Assembly (NCBI GenBank): GCA_025362735.1
Contig: JANYFL010000046.1
Location: forward strand, 1 to 64,000
Direction: 5' to 3'
Source: Betaproteobacteria bacterium
GTDB taxonomy: Bacteria > Pseudomonadota > Gammaproteobacteria > Burkholderiales > Burkholderiaceae_D
DNA: 64,000 bases
A program made the position numbers and the translations under genes. The notes under the pieces are model-generated. The model had not been told where the DNA came from, made no database searches, and worked only from the letters and a program-made list of their open reading frames with translations. Below, piece by piece: positions 30,859 to 40,421 of this stretch (position 1 is the stretch's first letter; each line of letters starts with the position of its first letter).

Positions 30859-32139
30859 TTGGACTGGATTCACGCACTGAGTTACCTGAGCCTAGGGCTG
30901 GTGTCCGCCGGTTTCGTTCTATTGCTGATGAGGATACGATCCGTACGCAACAATCCAGCGCAACAGACCGAGCGTGACAATGTCAGCCAGCATATCAAAC
31001 CTCCGCAAGAAGTAGCTCTCGCACCTCCGATTCCATTACGACCTTTAGCTACTGAGATCATCTTCGGCGTCGACTCGAACACCCCAGCAGTCACGTTGCG
31101 ACCGTTGAAGCATGAAGCGCGCTTCGGATCGGCTCGATCAGTAACACAGCCAGAACCGGTGCAGGGTCGACTGAACGCACTAATGCAGGCTGTCCCAGGA
31201 ATTCTGGTGGCCGAACAGCACGCAGGTAGGCACCTTATGGAAGTCGTAATAAATGGGGATCTAATAAGAGCGGCGGATGGTGTTGGTTTCAGAGCAATGG
31301 CAAGGGGCGTCAACGGCATCTCCGAGAATGCTCGCCTCTTCGATCCAGCCAATTTGTCAAATCTTGTGAACGCCGCGGCAGTATGGCAAGTCGCATCTGT
31401 TCTTGTCGCGCAGAAGCACTTGGCGGATATCTCGGCGAAGCTCAAGTCGATTGAGAGTGGGATAGAAACGCTTAGCGCATTTCTTGACGGCGAAAGGCGT
31501 TCACGAATAACAGGAACATATGCCTACTTAGAGCAACTCTATTCAGCGCTGAATAGCGGTCGTCTACCTATGCAGGCCGCAACCGAATTGGAGTCTGCAG
31601 AGCGCGACCTACTCAGCATCTTCGACCATCTGACCGCTGAGTTCTCAGAGGAAGTAAAGCGCCATGCACAAGACGATGACACTTTCGGCACGGAAGACCT
31701 GACAAAACGGGCAGTGGCAAAGATCAGTCGACTGGAGAACCTAGCATCGGACCTTCGGTTGTGTCTTCAGGTGCGCACCGCCGCTTGGTACGTATTGGCA
31801 GCACTTCCAGATGTTCATGGTCTTCAACAGGCCCGCCGCCGGTCGATCGAGGATGCGATAGGCCGACTTATGGAACTGGCGGAAGTGGGAACATCAGCGG
31901 CTGACGCTGAATCCTCTCGCATCAAGTCCTTTTGGAATAAGGAGGAGACATTGCAGGCGCGTCGGCAGCAAGTGCTGTCAGCCGGCCAGCAACTCCACCT
32001 TGGGATCAAAAGCAACGTTTCAGCAGCTACGAGTGAGCTTCGGACGATGGTCCGTGCTCTGAATGAATCCAGTAAACCGATGAAGCTGCTTCTCGCAGTC
32101 GAGGACGGCAATGTCGTCGAAACTCGTCTTGCAAACTAA
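30859..32139 (+). CDS. Unknown membrane-anchored protein
   Basis: I chose the TTG at 30859 because AAGGAG stands eight bases before it and because the protein then starts right at its single hydrophobic helix (ALSYLSLGLVSAGFVLLLM, residues about 5-25). The 426-residue product thus has an N-terminal anchor and a large cytoplasmic part. A conserved-looking block NAAAVWQVASVLVAQKHLAD leads into a long helical, coiled-coil-prone region (ISAKLKSIESGIETLSAFLDGERRS and beyond). No enzymatic motif is seen and I do not recognise the family. Codon use and position between housekeeping genes suggest an acquired gene. Confidence 0.7.
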   Translation: MDWIHALSYLSLGLVSAGFVLLLMRIRSVRNNPAQQTERDNVSQHIKPPQEVALAPPIPLRPLATEIIFGVDSNTPAVTLRPLKHEARFGSARSVTQPEPVQGRLNALMQAVPGILVAEQHAGRHLMEVVINGDLIRAADGVGFRAMARGVNGISENARLFDPANLSNLVNAAAVWQVASVLVAQKHLADISAKLKSIESGIETLSAFLDGERRSRITGTYAYLEQLYSALNSGRLPMQAATELESAERDLLSIFDHLTAEFSEEVKRHAQDDDTFGTEDLTKRAVAKISRLENLASDLRLCLQVRTAAWYVLAALPDVHGLQQARRRSIEDAIGRLMELAEVGTSAADAESSRIKSFWNKEETLQARRQQVLSAGQQLHLGIKSNVSAATSELRTMVRALNESSKPMKLLLAVEDGNVVETRLAN

Positions 32140-32460
32140 ATGCCGGGAAGATCAAAGGAGCCCGGCTGATCTTACTCACGAACGGTGGACGCCTTAACGA
32201 GGGGTTGGTGAAGTGCATCAAATGCTAACGAGCTTCATAGTTCATTGTGAAGTGACGACAATGGTAGTTGTAAAATACCACCATGTATTCGAACTGGCTC
32301 GACCGCGTGCTTGGCTGCGTAGGCGACGAATACCGACAGCGAATGGACCTAATCCATACAGGCCAACATCAATTGATCAATTCGAATAAAAAACATGAGC
32401 GTCTGATACCCTTAAAGCAATCGCAACTTATTCGTTGTGTTTAAAATTAACTGAGCCGTC
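32140..32460. other. Gene-poor spacer with a 53-codon open frame
   Basis: The only notable feature is an ATG-started frame at 32283-32444 (MYSNWLDRVLGCVGDEYRQR...) with no ribosome-binding site and no recognisable family. It may be a gene fragment. Otherwise nothing is seen. Confidence 0.25.
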
Positions 32461-33738
32461 GTGACAAAGCGTACGAGCACCTTGAATAAAAAAAAGTCGT
32501 TCTGGTCCCGGCTGGGACCGGGACTGATCACGGGTGCAGCAGACGATGATCCGAGTGGCATCGCCACTTATTCGCAAGTCGGTGCTGCGTTCGGCTATAG
32601 CATCCTGTGGACGGCATTCTTCACCTTTCCTCTCATGGTCGGTATTCAAACGGTCAGTGCCCGTATCGGACGCGTCACGGGTGACGGACTCGCGGCCAAC
32701 ATCCGTCGGCACTATCCGCGCTGGCTGTTGTACTGCATCGTTAGTTTGTTATTGATCGCCAACACGATCAATATCGCTGCCGACATTGGTGCCATGGGTG
32801 CGGCGCTAAAACTTCTGATTGGAGGGTCAGCCCACTGGTACGCCATTGCCTTCGGCCTGGTCTCAATGGTGTTGCAGGTGCTGGTACCTTTTCCCCGTTA
32901 TGCGCCGCTGTTGAAAGCGCTTACTTTGGCGCTGCTGTCTTATGTAGCGACCGGATTCGTCGTCAAGATTCCCTGGGGCGACGTGCTTTATCAGACTTTC
33001 ATTCCATCCTTGTCGCTCAAAGCAGATTATCTGGTCGCGGTGGTGGCCGTGTTCGGAACCACCATCAGTCCGTATCTCTTTTTCTGGCAAGCCTCGCAAG
33101 AAGTTGAAGACCAACGCGCCACCCAAGGAGAAGAGCCGCTCATCAAGGCACCTGAACAGGCACGTGGGCAATTAAGGCGCATCAAGATTGACACCTACGT
33201 CGGCATGGGATTTTCAAACATCGTCGCTTTTTTCATTATCCTGACTACAGCCGTAACCCTGCATTTGCATGGCATGACTGATATTCAGACGTCCGAGCAG
33301 GCGGCCCTGGCGCTGCGTCCTCTGGCCGGCGACTTTGCGTTCGTGTTGTTTTCCGCCGGGATCATTGGTACCGGCCTTCTCGCTGTGCCGATTCTCGCCG
33401 GCTCGGCCGCCTACGCAGTCGCAGAGACATTCAATTGGCACATCGGACTGGGCCTTCAGCTCCTGCAGGCACGAGGTTTTTACGCAATCCTGATCATCGC
33501 CACGATTCTCGGAGTCGCTCTGAATTTTACGCCGGTCGATCCGATTAAAGCTTTATTTTGGAGTGCGGTCATCAATGGTGTCATCGCCGTACCCATTATG
33601 GCCGTTATGATGCTGATGGCGGTGCGAACAGACATCATGGGGGCTTTTATTATTACTCCCCGGCTCAAGGTTCTTGGTTGGCTTGCAACCCTAACCATGG
33701 CTATCGTGGTGATCGCCATGCTTGCGACTTGGACGTAA
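32461..33738 (+). CDS. Nramp-family divalent metal transporter, atypical motifs
   Basis: The 425-residue protein starts with GTG and has about 11 membrane helices in the Nramp (LeuT) fold. Helix 1 carries GPGLITGAADDDPSGIATYSQ where classic MntH has DPGN, so the metal-site Asn is replaced by Gly. Helix 6 carries GTTISPYLFFWQ where MntH has MPH, so the metal-binding Met is missing. Such replacements are described in Nramp-related magnesium transporters, so Mn2+/Fe2+ selectivity should not be assumed. No riboswitch is evident upstream. Confidence 0.88.
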   Translation: MTKRTSTLNKKKSFWSRLGPGLITGAADDDPSGIATYSQVGAAFGYSILWTAFFTFPLMVGIQTVSARIGRVTGDGLAANIRRHYPRWLLYCIVSLLLIANTINIAADIGAMGAALKLLIGGSAHWYAIAFGLVSMVLQVLVPFPRYAPLLKALTLALLSYVATGFVVKIPWGDVLYQTFIPSLSLKADYLVAVVAVFGTTISPYLFFWQASQEVEDQRATQGEEPLIKAPEQARGQLRRIKIDTYVGMGFSNIVAFFIILTTAVTLHLHGMTDIQTSEQAALALRPLAGDFAFVLFSAGIIGTGLLAVPILAGSAAYAVAETFNWHIGLGLQLLQARGFYAILIIATILGVALNFTPVDPIKALFWSAVINGVIAVPIMAVMMLMAVRTDIMGAFIITPRLKVLGWLATLTMAIVVIAMLATWT

Positions 33739-33838
33739 TGCGTTCCGAAATAATCACTTGTTCATCACTTGCCCACAAAGAAATAGCGTGACATTTCGCC
33801 CGATCAGGGCATGACTTCTCCTCTCAAAGGAAAAAACC

Positions 33839-34384
33839 ATGGGGTTCGATCTCGGTAGCTTGTTATCTCAATTCGCCGGTGCTGCAACGGCCACGGTCAC
33901 GAACACGAACACATCAGACCACTTTGAACAAGCGGCTCAGAACGCGCCCACAGACCTGCTCAGCCAAGGTCTTGCTGCAATGTTTCATTCTGAGCATACC
34001 CCACCGTTTGGGCAAATGACGGCACAACTTTTCGGCCAGGCCAATCCAAATCAACAGGCTGGCATGCTTAATCAATTATTAACTAGCATGGGGCCAACCG
34101 TTCTGGCCTCTTTGCTGGGTGGCGCGGGCGGAAGCGCGCTGAGCGGCGTCCTTGGACAACTTACCCAGGGATCCACTGCACCCGCATCGATCACGCCTGA
34201 ACAAGCCTCTCAACTCACTCCGGAACAAGTTCAGCAAATTGCCAATCATGCTGAGAAACATAGCCCGGGGATCATTGACAAGATGAGCAGCTTTTATGCT
34301 GATCACCCAGGACTCATCAAGACTCTCGGAAGTGCTGCACTGACGATTGCCTTGGCCAAGATGGCTGAACGTCATCAAAGTTGA
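33839..34384 (+). CDS. Small hypothetical protein, Ala/Gly-rich
   Basis: The 181-residue protein has a helical N-terminus (FDLGSLLSQFAG), a central LLGGAGGSALSGVLGQL stretch, TPEQASQLTPEQVQQIANHAEK, and a C-terminal hydrophobic helix (TLGSAALTIALAKMA). No signal peptide. It resembles YidB/DUF937-like small proteins in composition, but I cannot assign it. An AAAGGAAA site precedes the ATG. Confidence 0.75.
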   Translation: MGFDLGSLLSQFAGAATATVTNTNTSDHFEQAAQNAPTDLLSQGLAAMFHSEHTPPFGQMTAQLFGQANPNQQAGMLNQLLTSMGPTVLASLLGGAGGSALSGVLGQLTQGSTAPASITPEQASQLTPEQVQQIANHAEKHSPGIIDKMSSFYADHPGLIKTLGSAALTIALAKMAERHQS

Positions 34385-34434
34385 ACCGGATCTGATTCAA
34401 TGAGTATTCGTTACTTACTTCAATGGAGGAACCC

Positions 34435-34902
34435 ATGAAATTTTCGCTCGCTATCCTGACCTTGGCCACTGGCCTGATTGCTTCAACTGCAGTACTCGCT
34501 CAAGCGCCAGCGGCCGCACCGGCTGGCTCAACGGGTTTGTGCAAGGATGGCTCTTATTCTTCAAACGCGACCAAGAAAGGAGCCTGTGCTGGTCACAAGG
34601 GTGTGAAGGACTGGTACGGTGACGCTGCACCTGCCGCAAAGCCCGCCGCCGCCGCACCAATGCCTGCACCGATGCCAGAGAAAACGGCAGCTCCGCCCAT
34701 GGCAAAAACTCCAGCTGCCGCACCTGCAGCGGCCCCAGTTGCGGGCGGTGGTCCCGGCCAAGTTTGGGTAAACGCTAGCTCAAAGGTTTACCACTGCCCA
34801 GGCACCAAGTATTACGGCAAGACCAAGCAGGGCGAGTACATGACGGAGGCTGCAGCAAAGGCCGCTGGTAATCATGCTGATCATGGAAAAAGTTGTTCCT
34901 GA
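34435..34902 (+). CDS. Secreted DUF3761 protein
   Basis: The start at 34435 follows GGAGG; it gives a 155-residue protein with signal peptide (LAILTLATGLIASTAVLAQA). After it comes the DUF3761 block CKDGSYSSNATKKGACAGHKG-VKDWYG, a Pro/Ala-rich linker, and a second small Cys-containing domain (VWVNASSKVYHCPGTKYYGK) that in other proteins occurs alone. The function is unknown; it is likely periplasmic. Confidence 0.85.
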   Translation: MKFSLAILTLATGLIASTAVLAQAPAAAPAGSTGLCKDGSYSSNATKKGACAGHKGVKDWYGDAAPAAKPAAAAPMPAPMPEKTAAPPMAKTPAAAPAAAPVAGGGPGQVWVNASSKVYHCPGTKYYGKTKQGEYMTEAAAKAAGNHADHGKSCS

Positions 34903-34949
34903 TTTTTCCTGACGCTCGTTTCGGTTGACGGATTTCAGCTGACAGATCG

Positions 34950-34981
34950 CAGGGCCCCACTAGATGGGGCCCTGTTTTTTT
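34950..34981 (+). terminator. Rho-independent terminator
   Basis: CAGGGCCCC pairs with GGGGCCCTG over nine bases around a seven-base loop, followed by seven T. It ends the DUF3761 transcript. Confidence 0.95.
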
Positions 34982-35126
34982 CCAGGATTGAAACTGTAGA
35001 AATGGAGCTGGAGGTTGCTAGCATCGACTCCACTTGCTTACCAAATTGCAAATGGCTCGAACGATTGGCAAAGTGAAATCCGGCCAGGTTTGATCAGTGT
35101 TTTTCTTGAAAAACAAATCGGGCAAA

Positions 35127-36803
35127 ATGACGGTACGTAAAATCAACGAACTTAAGCCGCCAATGGACGCACGCTCTTGCTGGAATGCTCTAACACTGCA
35201 CTGCAATCAAACAGAAGCGCTGACCATGCGCCAATTGTTTGCCTCGGACGACCATCGTTTTCAGCGCTACTCGCTCGAAGCGGCTGGGCTGTTTCTGGAT
35301 TACTCGAAAAATCGCCTGACGGACGAGACCTTGCAATCGTTGCTGCAACTCGCTCGCGCCAGTGGTTTGGAAGACAAGCGAGCCGCCATGCGGGATGGGC
35401 AGAAAATCAATACGACCGAGCATCGTGCCGTGTTGCATACGGCGTTGCGTCGTCCGTGGTCGGAAGCTTTGGTTGTGGATGGCCGTGATGTGATGCCGGA
35501 TATTCGCGATGTGTTGTTGCGTTTACGTGCGTTTACCGACAAGGTGCGTAACGGTGAATGGCGCGGTCACAGCGGGTTGATGATTACCGACGTGGTGCAT
35601 ATCGGTATCGGTGGTTCCGACCTCGGTCCCCGTTTTGCCTGTGAGGCATTGACGACGTACCGACACGAGTGTCTGCGCGTACATTTCGTCGCCAATGTCG
35701 ATGCGCATGATCTGCACACCGTACTGACGGATCTGGTTCCAGCATCGACCCTGTTCGTGATCGCCTCGAAGACTTTCATCACGATGGAAACGATGATGAA
35801 TGCGCATACCGCACGAACCTGGTGTCTGGATAACGATGTGCCCGAGGCCGAATTGCATCGGCACTTTGCAGCGGTCTCGACCAATCTGGAAGGCGTGCGT
35901 GCCTTCGGCATTGACGTGGACAACATGTTTCCGTTATGGGACTGGGTGGGTGGTCGCTACTCACTCTGGTCAGCCATTGGCGTGCCGATTGCGCTCCAGT
36001 GCGGCATGGATGTTTTCATGGAACTGCTCGCTGGCGCACACGCGATGGATGAGCATTTTTTTAATGCGCCATTGGAAGCGAACATGCCGGTGTTATTGGC
36101 ACTGATCGGTATCTGGAATGCCAATTTTCTTGGTGCCCGTACGGTCTCGATTGCGCCCTATCACCAGCATCTGCAGTTGCTGGGCAATCATTTGCAACAG
36201 CTCGATATGGAGAGCAATGGCAAGTCGGTGAATCTCGACGGTTTTTCGCTGACCCGATCCAGCGGCCCAGTGATTTGGGGTCAGGCCGGAACCAACGGGC
36301 AGCATGCGTATTTCCAGTGGCTGCATCAGGGAACGGAATGGGCACCGGTTGATTTTGTCGCCGTGATTCGTCCCACGCATTCGTCTCATCTGCATCACGA
36401 AGCGCTGCTGGCCAATTGTTTTGCGCAGAGTGAAGCGCTGATGAAAGGCAAGTCGCTGGATGAGGTAAGTACGGAGTTGCGCACGGCGGGAAGGAGTGCT
36501 GAAGAAATCGACCGGCTTGCCCCTCACAAAGTATTTCCAGGCAATCGCCCTTCCAATACCATATTGTTGCCGTATCTTGACCCCTTCCATCTGGGTGCAT
36601 TGATCGCGCTCTATGAGCACAAGGTGTTCGTGCAGGGCGCGATCTGGGGAGTCAATTCCTTCGACCAATGGGGTGTCGAATTGGGCAAAGTGTTGGCAGT
36701 CAAGATTCAGAAGGAAATGGCGGCCAATCAGGTCAATCCGGACTCACATCATGATGCTTCCACCCAGGGCTTGATTGAACGTGCATTGCGCCTGGGTGCA
36801 TGA
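35127..36803 (+). CDS. pgi: Glucose-6-phosphate isomerase
   Basis: The product of about 558 residues interconverts glucose-6-phosphate and fructose-6-phosphate. Motifs seen: HIGIGGSDLGPRFACEAL, FVIASKTFITMETMMNA with the SKTF phosphate-binding loop, WDWVGGRYSLWSAIG, SNGKSVNLDG and WGVNSFDQWGVELGK with the catalytic-site residues. Start codons at 35097, 35127 and 35163 are all possible; none has a strong ribosome-binding site. A decayed partial copy lies at 41168-41320, and a flgL fragment follows the stop codon directly. Confidence 0.95.
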   Translation: MTVRKINELKPPMDARSCWNALTLHCNQTEALTMRQLFASDDHRFQRYSLEAAGLFLDYSKNRLTDETLQSLLQLARASGLEDKRAAMRDGQKINTTEHRAVLHTALRRPWSEALVVDGRDVMPDIRDVLLRLRAFTDKVRNGEWRGHSGLMITDVVHIGIGGSDLGPRFACEALTTYRHECLRVHFVANVDAHDLHTVLTDLVPASTLFVIASKTFITMETMMNAHTARTWCLDNDVPEAELHRHFAAVSTNLEGVRAFGIDVDNMFPLWDWVGGRYSLWSAIGVPIALQCGMDVFMELLAGAHAMDEHFFNAPLEANMPVLLALIGIWNANFLGARTVSIAPYHQHLQLLGNHLQQLDMESNGKSVNLDGFSLTRSSGPVIWGQAGTNGQHAYFQWLHQGTEWAPVDFVAVIRPTHSSHLHHEALLANCFAQSEALMKGKSLDEVSTELRTAGRSAEEIDRLAPHKVFPGNRPSNTILLPYLDPFHLGALIALYEHKVFVQGAIWGVNSFDQWGVELGKVLAVKIQKEMAANQVNPDSHHDASTQGLIERALRLGA

Positions 36804-36811
36804 CAAGAATA

Positions 36812-36870
36812 TAGTTGAATAGCGATTGCCCGGTAATATTGAGATAAGACGTTTGTGCAGCTTCCCGTCA
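36812..36870 (-). pseudogene. flgL 3'-end fragment
   Basis: Read on the minus strand, this 59-bp stretch encodes EAAQTSYLNITGQSLFNYI. The intact FlgL at 53778-54692 ends EAAQKSYLSITGLSLFNYI. About 46 of 60 bases match. It begins nine bases past pgi and ends before the ribosome-binding site of iclR copy 1. It indicates that flgL, or a homologous flgL, once ended convergently against pgi here. Confidence 0.8.
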
Positions 36871-36886
36871 CTGGAGGCAAGATTAT

Positions 36887-37705
36887 ATGACCGACAAGAA
36901 TCACCTGAGCTCACTTCGACGTGGTCTCGCCGCGCTTAACCTGCTCAATTTCCACGGGCGAGTGACCACCACGCAATTGGCGAAACATTGCGGCGTGCCC
37001 AGAACCACTGCGCATCGCATCTTGGCGACGCTGGTCGACGAAGGCTATGTCGTCCACAACGAAGCCAGTCACTGCTATTCACTTTCCAGTCAGGTGCGGC
37101 GACTCGCCTCTGGCTTCAGCCAGGACGGCCTCGTTGCAGAAGCCGGACGTCCGGTTCTGCAGAGTTTGTGCAAGAAACTTATGATGCCGAGCGGACTTAC
37201 CACGCCGATTGGCGGAAACATGGTGCTACAGGTCTCGACTGATTTCGAAGCGGCGCTCGCGCTGGGTCGTATCCCGGAAGGGACCGCATTTCCAATCACC
37301 TACGGTCTGAGCGGGCATGTTTATCTTGCGCATTGCGGCGTTGAGAAGCGTAGCCAGATCATCGCTCTCGCCCGAATGTCTTCGGGCTCCTTCGTTGCCC
37401 TCAAGCAACCCCCCGTACCCAGCGACGTGGCCCTCGATGCGATCCGCGAACGTGGTTATGCGATTGGCGTCGGCGCCGAACCCGGTTGCCGTGAAGGTCT
37501 GATTGCGGTTCCTGTGTATTTCAACGGAGCCTATATCGCGAGCCTTACCCTGCGATTCATGAATCGGGTTCACTCGGCCAAAACAATATTGGTGCAGTAC
37601 CTTGATATCGTCCAGGAAGCATCGAGAGAAATTGAACAAGAACTCAATCGCAAGTCCAGCGAGCAAGGGGCAGCGGCAGGCGAGCTGATGGCCACTTCTT
37701 CCTAG
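36887..37705 (+). CDS. IclR-family regulator, copy 1
   Basis: The 272-residue protein has an N-terminal winged helix (LNLLNFHGRVTTTQLAKHCG; PRTTAHRILATLVDEGYV) and a C-terminal IclR effector domain (about 90-255; GTAFPITYGLSGHVYLAHC; IAVPVYFNGAYIASLTLRF). Copy 2 at 41407 is the same length and very similar. A GGAGG site precedes the ATG. It directly precedes TonB receptor 1, and a palindrome in between (37748-37766) may be its operator. The effector is unknown. Confidence 0.92.
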   Translation: MTDKNHLSSLRRGLAALNLLNFHGRVTTTQLAKHCGVPRTTAHRILATLVDEGYVVHNEASHCYSLSSQVRRLASGFSQDGLVAEAGRPVLQSLCKKLMMPSGLTTPIGGNMVLQVSTDFEAALALGRIPEGTAFPITYGLSGHVYLAHCGVEKRSQIIALARMSSGSFVALKQPPVPSDVALDAIRERGYAIGVGAEPGCREGLIAVPVYFNGAYIASLTLRFMNRVHSAKTILVQYLDIVQEASREIEQELNRKSSEQGAAAGELMATSS

Positions 37706-37747
37706 TCTCACCCTAGTCTCACAATAAGTCGTTTAAGGCAGGTAACG

Positions 37748-37766
37748 GTGTCCGAATATTGGACAC
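37748..37766. promoter_or_regulatory. Putative IclR operator, TonB receptor 1
   Basis: GTGTCCGAATATTGGACAC has perfect six-base outer arms (GTGTCC/GGACAC). The same core recurs at 42248-42322, 45358-45372 and 53592-53606. It lies 90 bp before the receptor start. Confidence 0.65.
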
Positions 37767-37855
37767 TGTCGTCGAAGTGCTGGCCGGAAGTGATCTCCAC
37801 TTATAAGATTCGCCCGTTTTAGTTCCAGGTCGAATTACCACAAGGGAGATACTCA

Positions 37856-40315
37856 ATGACAACAAGATTTTTACTCACCAGCAGTGCCTGCTTCGCCGCG
37901 CTCATCGCTTCTTCACTGGCATCGGCTCAAACACCTGCAGCAACCGGCAAAAATGCTACTGCGCAATCCCAGTCAGTCGGCGAAATTACGGTGACCGCGC
38001 GTCGTCGTAACGAAGCTCTGGTTGATGTGCCGCTGGCGATCTCGGTGGTTTCGTCTGCCAAAATCGAACAACTCGGTATCAAGAACACGACCGATCTGGC
38101 CAACTATGTGCCGGGTTTGGAGTTCAACAACTACACCCCAGGTAATAACCGTAATGACCGTGGTTCGGGACGCTTCCTGGCTTTCCGCGGCCTGCTGCTC
38201 GTCGGCGGTTCGTCACCATCCAGTATGTTCCTCAACGGTGCTGCGGTGGTGGGTAATGAAATTCCAGCCAGTATGGACATCGGTGCCGTTGAAGTGCTGC
38301 GCGGTCCGCAAAGCGTCTATTTCGGTCGTTCAACCATGACGGGTGCACTGTCCTATCGCACCAAGGCCATTCCCGATCATCTGTCGGGTGAGGCCGAGTA
38401 CGAAACCGGCCAGCGCAATCTCAATAACTTCTCGGCCTCGATTGCAGGTCCAATCATCGACAACGTGCTGGGCGCGCGTTTGACGTATGTGTCCGAAAAA
38501 ACCGACGGCTACGTGGGCAATGATTACACCAATGGCTCCACTAAGCTGGGAGATACCTCGCGTCAGTCACTTTCGACGACGATTGAGTACACCCCGACGA
38601 CTGATCTTTCGTTCAAAGGTTATTTCAACTATTTCAAGGATGATGACGGTCCCTCGCAGACTGCCTTCGTACGACCCATCTATAACAACTGCCAATTGCC
38701 AGGAGCGACTCAAAAGACCTTCTGCGGTGAGATTCCAGATCGGAATTACTCAACCAATTTCCGGAGCCCGTACGTCCCTGCCTTGAGTTCTGCACCGGGC
38801 ACGGAACTGGCGAAAGTCGCACCATACATTTTCACTAACCCGCTCTTGTCCGGTGCTCGTATCAAACAGCGCGTCGGCGGACAGCGTCAGGTTTCCAATA
38901 ATGACCTGACCGTCAACTGGAACCTGAACGATTATCTGAAGTTTCAGGCAATCAGTGGCTACCATGAAAACCTGACCGTTGCGGTCAATGATGGCATGGG
39001 TCAGCCAGTTGGAGCATACAATCCCACGCCCTACCAAGGCGGTACTGGTGGCCAGTTTCAAAATCAAGTGAATATGTTCACCTTTACCCAGAAGTTCAGG
39101 GACTTCAGCCAGGAATTCCGTCTGTCGTCGGATCCGGAACGGGCATTGAGCTGGACCGCTGGTGTGAACTATATCCAGAATACCGTGAAGACCGCTGCAT
39201 CGGTGGGTAATGTCATCAACGCTGGCAACAATACCGGAGCTTGCCCTGCCAATACCTTCTGTCCTGTCGTCCAAGCGCTTGGTACGCAAACGACCCAGAC
39301 CTATGGTTACTTCGGTGGTGTGTACTGGAAGATTATTCCAAAGCTGACCGTGAGTGCTGAAGCGCGCTATCAACAGGACAAGCGCGGTGCCATTTCGCAG
39401 AGTATGACGACGGGCGTTCAGTCTTCAAACCTCAGCTCGAAATTCTATTCAGTCAGCCCACGCGTGGCGATTGACTATGCTCTGGATGGCAAGAAGAAGA
39501 TCTATGCGTCCTATGCAACCGGCACCCGCCCAGGCGGTTTCAATACGGGCATTCTTTCCCAAGTAAACAATGCCGCTGCCTATGCAGAAATTCTGGCCAA
39601 ACTTGGCGGCGCTGGTGTTACGTTCAAGGAAGACAAGCTGAGAGTGGCCGAGCTGGGCTTCAAGGGTGAGTTTGACGGTGGCAACGGTTACTTTGACGTC
39701 AACACCTATATCGGCAAGCTGCTCAATCAGCAGGTTAACTATAGTGCGGTGATTTTTGCTCCTCCCCTAAACGGTAATACCGTGTCCGGTACGGCCAACG
39801 TCGGTGAAGGCAAGATTCATGGTGTGGAGTTCCAGGGCAACTACAGCTTCACCCGTGCATTGTCTGTGAACACAACCTTTGCCTGGAACTACGCCGAGCA
39901 CACTTTGTTCAAGCAACCAACTACTGCAGCCTTGGCTCAATTTGGTACCCAGGATTTCTCGGGTACGAAATTCGCCAACGTGCCCGAGTTGTCCGGGTCA
40001 GTCGTCGGCACCTATTCGACACCCTGGAAGGACAACTGGAACTCGTTCTCGAATGTAGCGGTGGTCTATCGCGGCAAGCAATTTGTGGATGTCAAAAACG
40101 CTTCGTGGATCAAGGCTCGCTTCCAGACCGATGTGCGTACCGGGATCGAGAACGGTACGTACACGCTTGAAGCCTACGTCAAGAACGTCTTCAATAACCA
40201 GGATTACACCGGTGGTGGACTCGCATCAGACTTCGGAGGCAATACGGGCAATTCCTTCTTCGGTGGCTGGGCACCTCCCCGGCAGTTCGGAGTGCGTATG
40301 AGAGTGAAGTTCTAA
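37856..40315 (+). CDS. TonB-dependent receptor, copy 1
   Basis: The 819-residue outer-membrane receptor has a signal peptide (LTSSACFAALIASSLASAQ), a TonB-box-like GEITVTARRR, a plug domain (about 45-165; VPLAISVVSSAKIEQLGIKN, GAVEVLRGPQSVYFGRS), and a beta-barrel ending in FGVRMRVKF with the terminal Phe needed for assembly. There is no STN signalling domain. It is of the class that imports organic substrates in proteobacteria, but the ligand cannot be read from sequence. Copy 2 is very similar along its whole length. A hairpin follows at 40341. Confidence 0.94.
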   Translation: MTTRFLLTSSACFAALIASSLASAQTPAATGKNATAQSQSVGEITVTARRRNEALVDVPLAISVVSSAKIEQLGIKNTTDLANYVPGLEFNNYTPGNNRNDRGSGRFLAFRGLLLVGGSSPSSMFLNGAAVVGNEIPASMDIGAVEVLRGPQSVYFGRSTMTGALSYRTKAIPDHLSGEAEYETGQRNLNNFSASIAGPIIDNVLGARLTYVSEKTDGYVGNDYTNGSTKLGDTSRQSLSTTIEYTPTTDLSFKGYFNYFKDDDGPSQTAFVRPIYNNCQLPGATQKTFCGEIPDRNYSTNFRSPYVPALSSAPGTELAKVAPYIFTNPLLSGARIKQRVGGQRQVSNNDLTVNWNLNDYLKFQAISGYHENLTVAVNDGMGQPVGAYNPTPYQGGTGGQFQNQVNMFTFTQKFRDFSQEFRLSSDPERALSWTAGVNYIQNTVKTAASVGNVINAGNNTGACPANTFCPVVQALGTQTTQTYGYFGGVYWKIIPKLTVSAEARYQQDKRGAISQSMTTGVQSSNLSSKFYSVSPRVAIDYALDGKKKIYASYATGTRPGGFNTGILSQVNNAAAYAEILAKLGGAGVTFKEDKLRVAELGFKGEFDGGNGYFDVNTYIGKLLNQQVNYSAVIFAPPLNGNTVSGTANVGEGKIHGVEFQGNYSFTRALSVNTTFAWNYAEHTLFKQPTTAALAQFGTQDFSGTKFANVPELSGSVVGTYSTPWKDNWNSFSNVAVVYRGKQFVDVKNASWIKARFQTDVRTGIENGTYTLEAYVKNVFNNQDYTGGGLASDFGGNTGNSFFGGWAPPRQFGVRMRVKF

Positions 40316-40340
40316 TTAGCTGATTGGTAATTAGAATAAA

Positions 40341-40387
40341 GCTTGGGTTGGCCAGACGATGCTGTACACCAACTTGCTAACCCAAGC
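40341..40387 (+). terminator. Hairpin after TonB receptor 1
   Basis: GCTTGGGTTGGC pairs with GCTAACCCAAGC with one mismatch. No T-run follows, so termination is uncertain. A similar hairpin follows the second receptor. Confidence 0.45.
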
Positions 40388-40421
40388 ACGCTGACGGTCG
40401 CTCAGTCTGACCGGGCGGTAA

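Noticed and set aside
32283..32444. 53-codon open frame before the Nramp gene
   Set aside because: No ribosome-binding site, no family, and typical random codon use.
32140..32460. Possible manganese or magnesium riboswitch before the Nramp gene
   Set aside because: No convincing stem pattern or terminator could be found by eye.
36061..36668. Two long minus-strand frames opposite pgi
   Set aside because: pgi motifs are intact here; the antisense frames show no motif and no ribosome-binding site.
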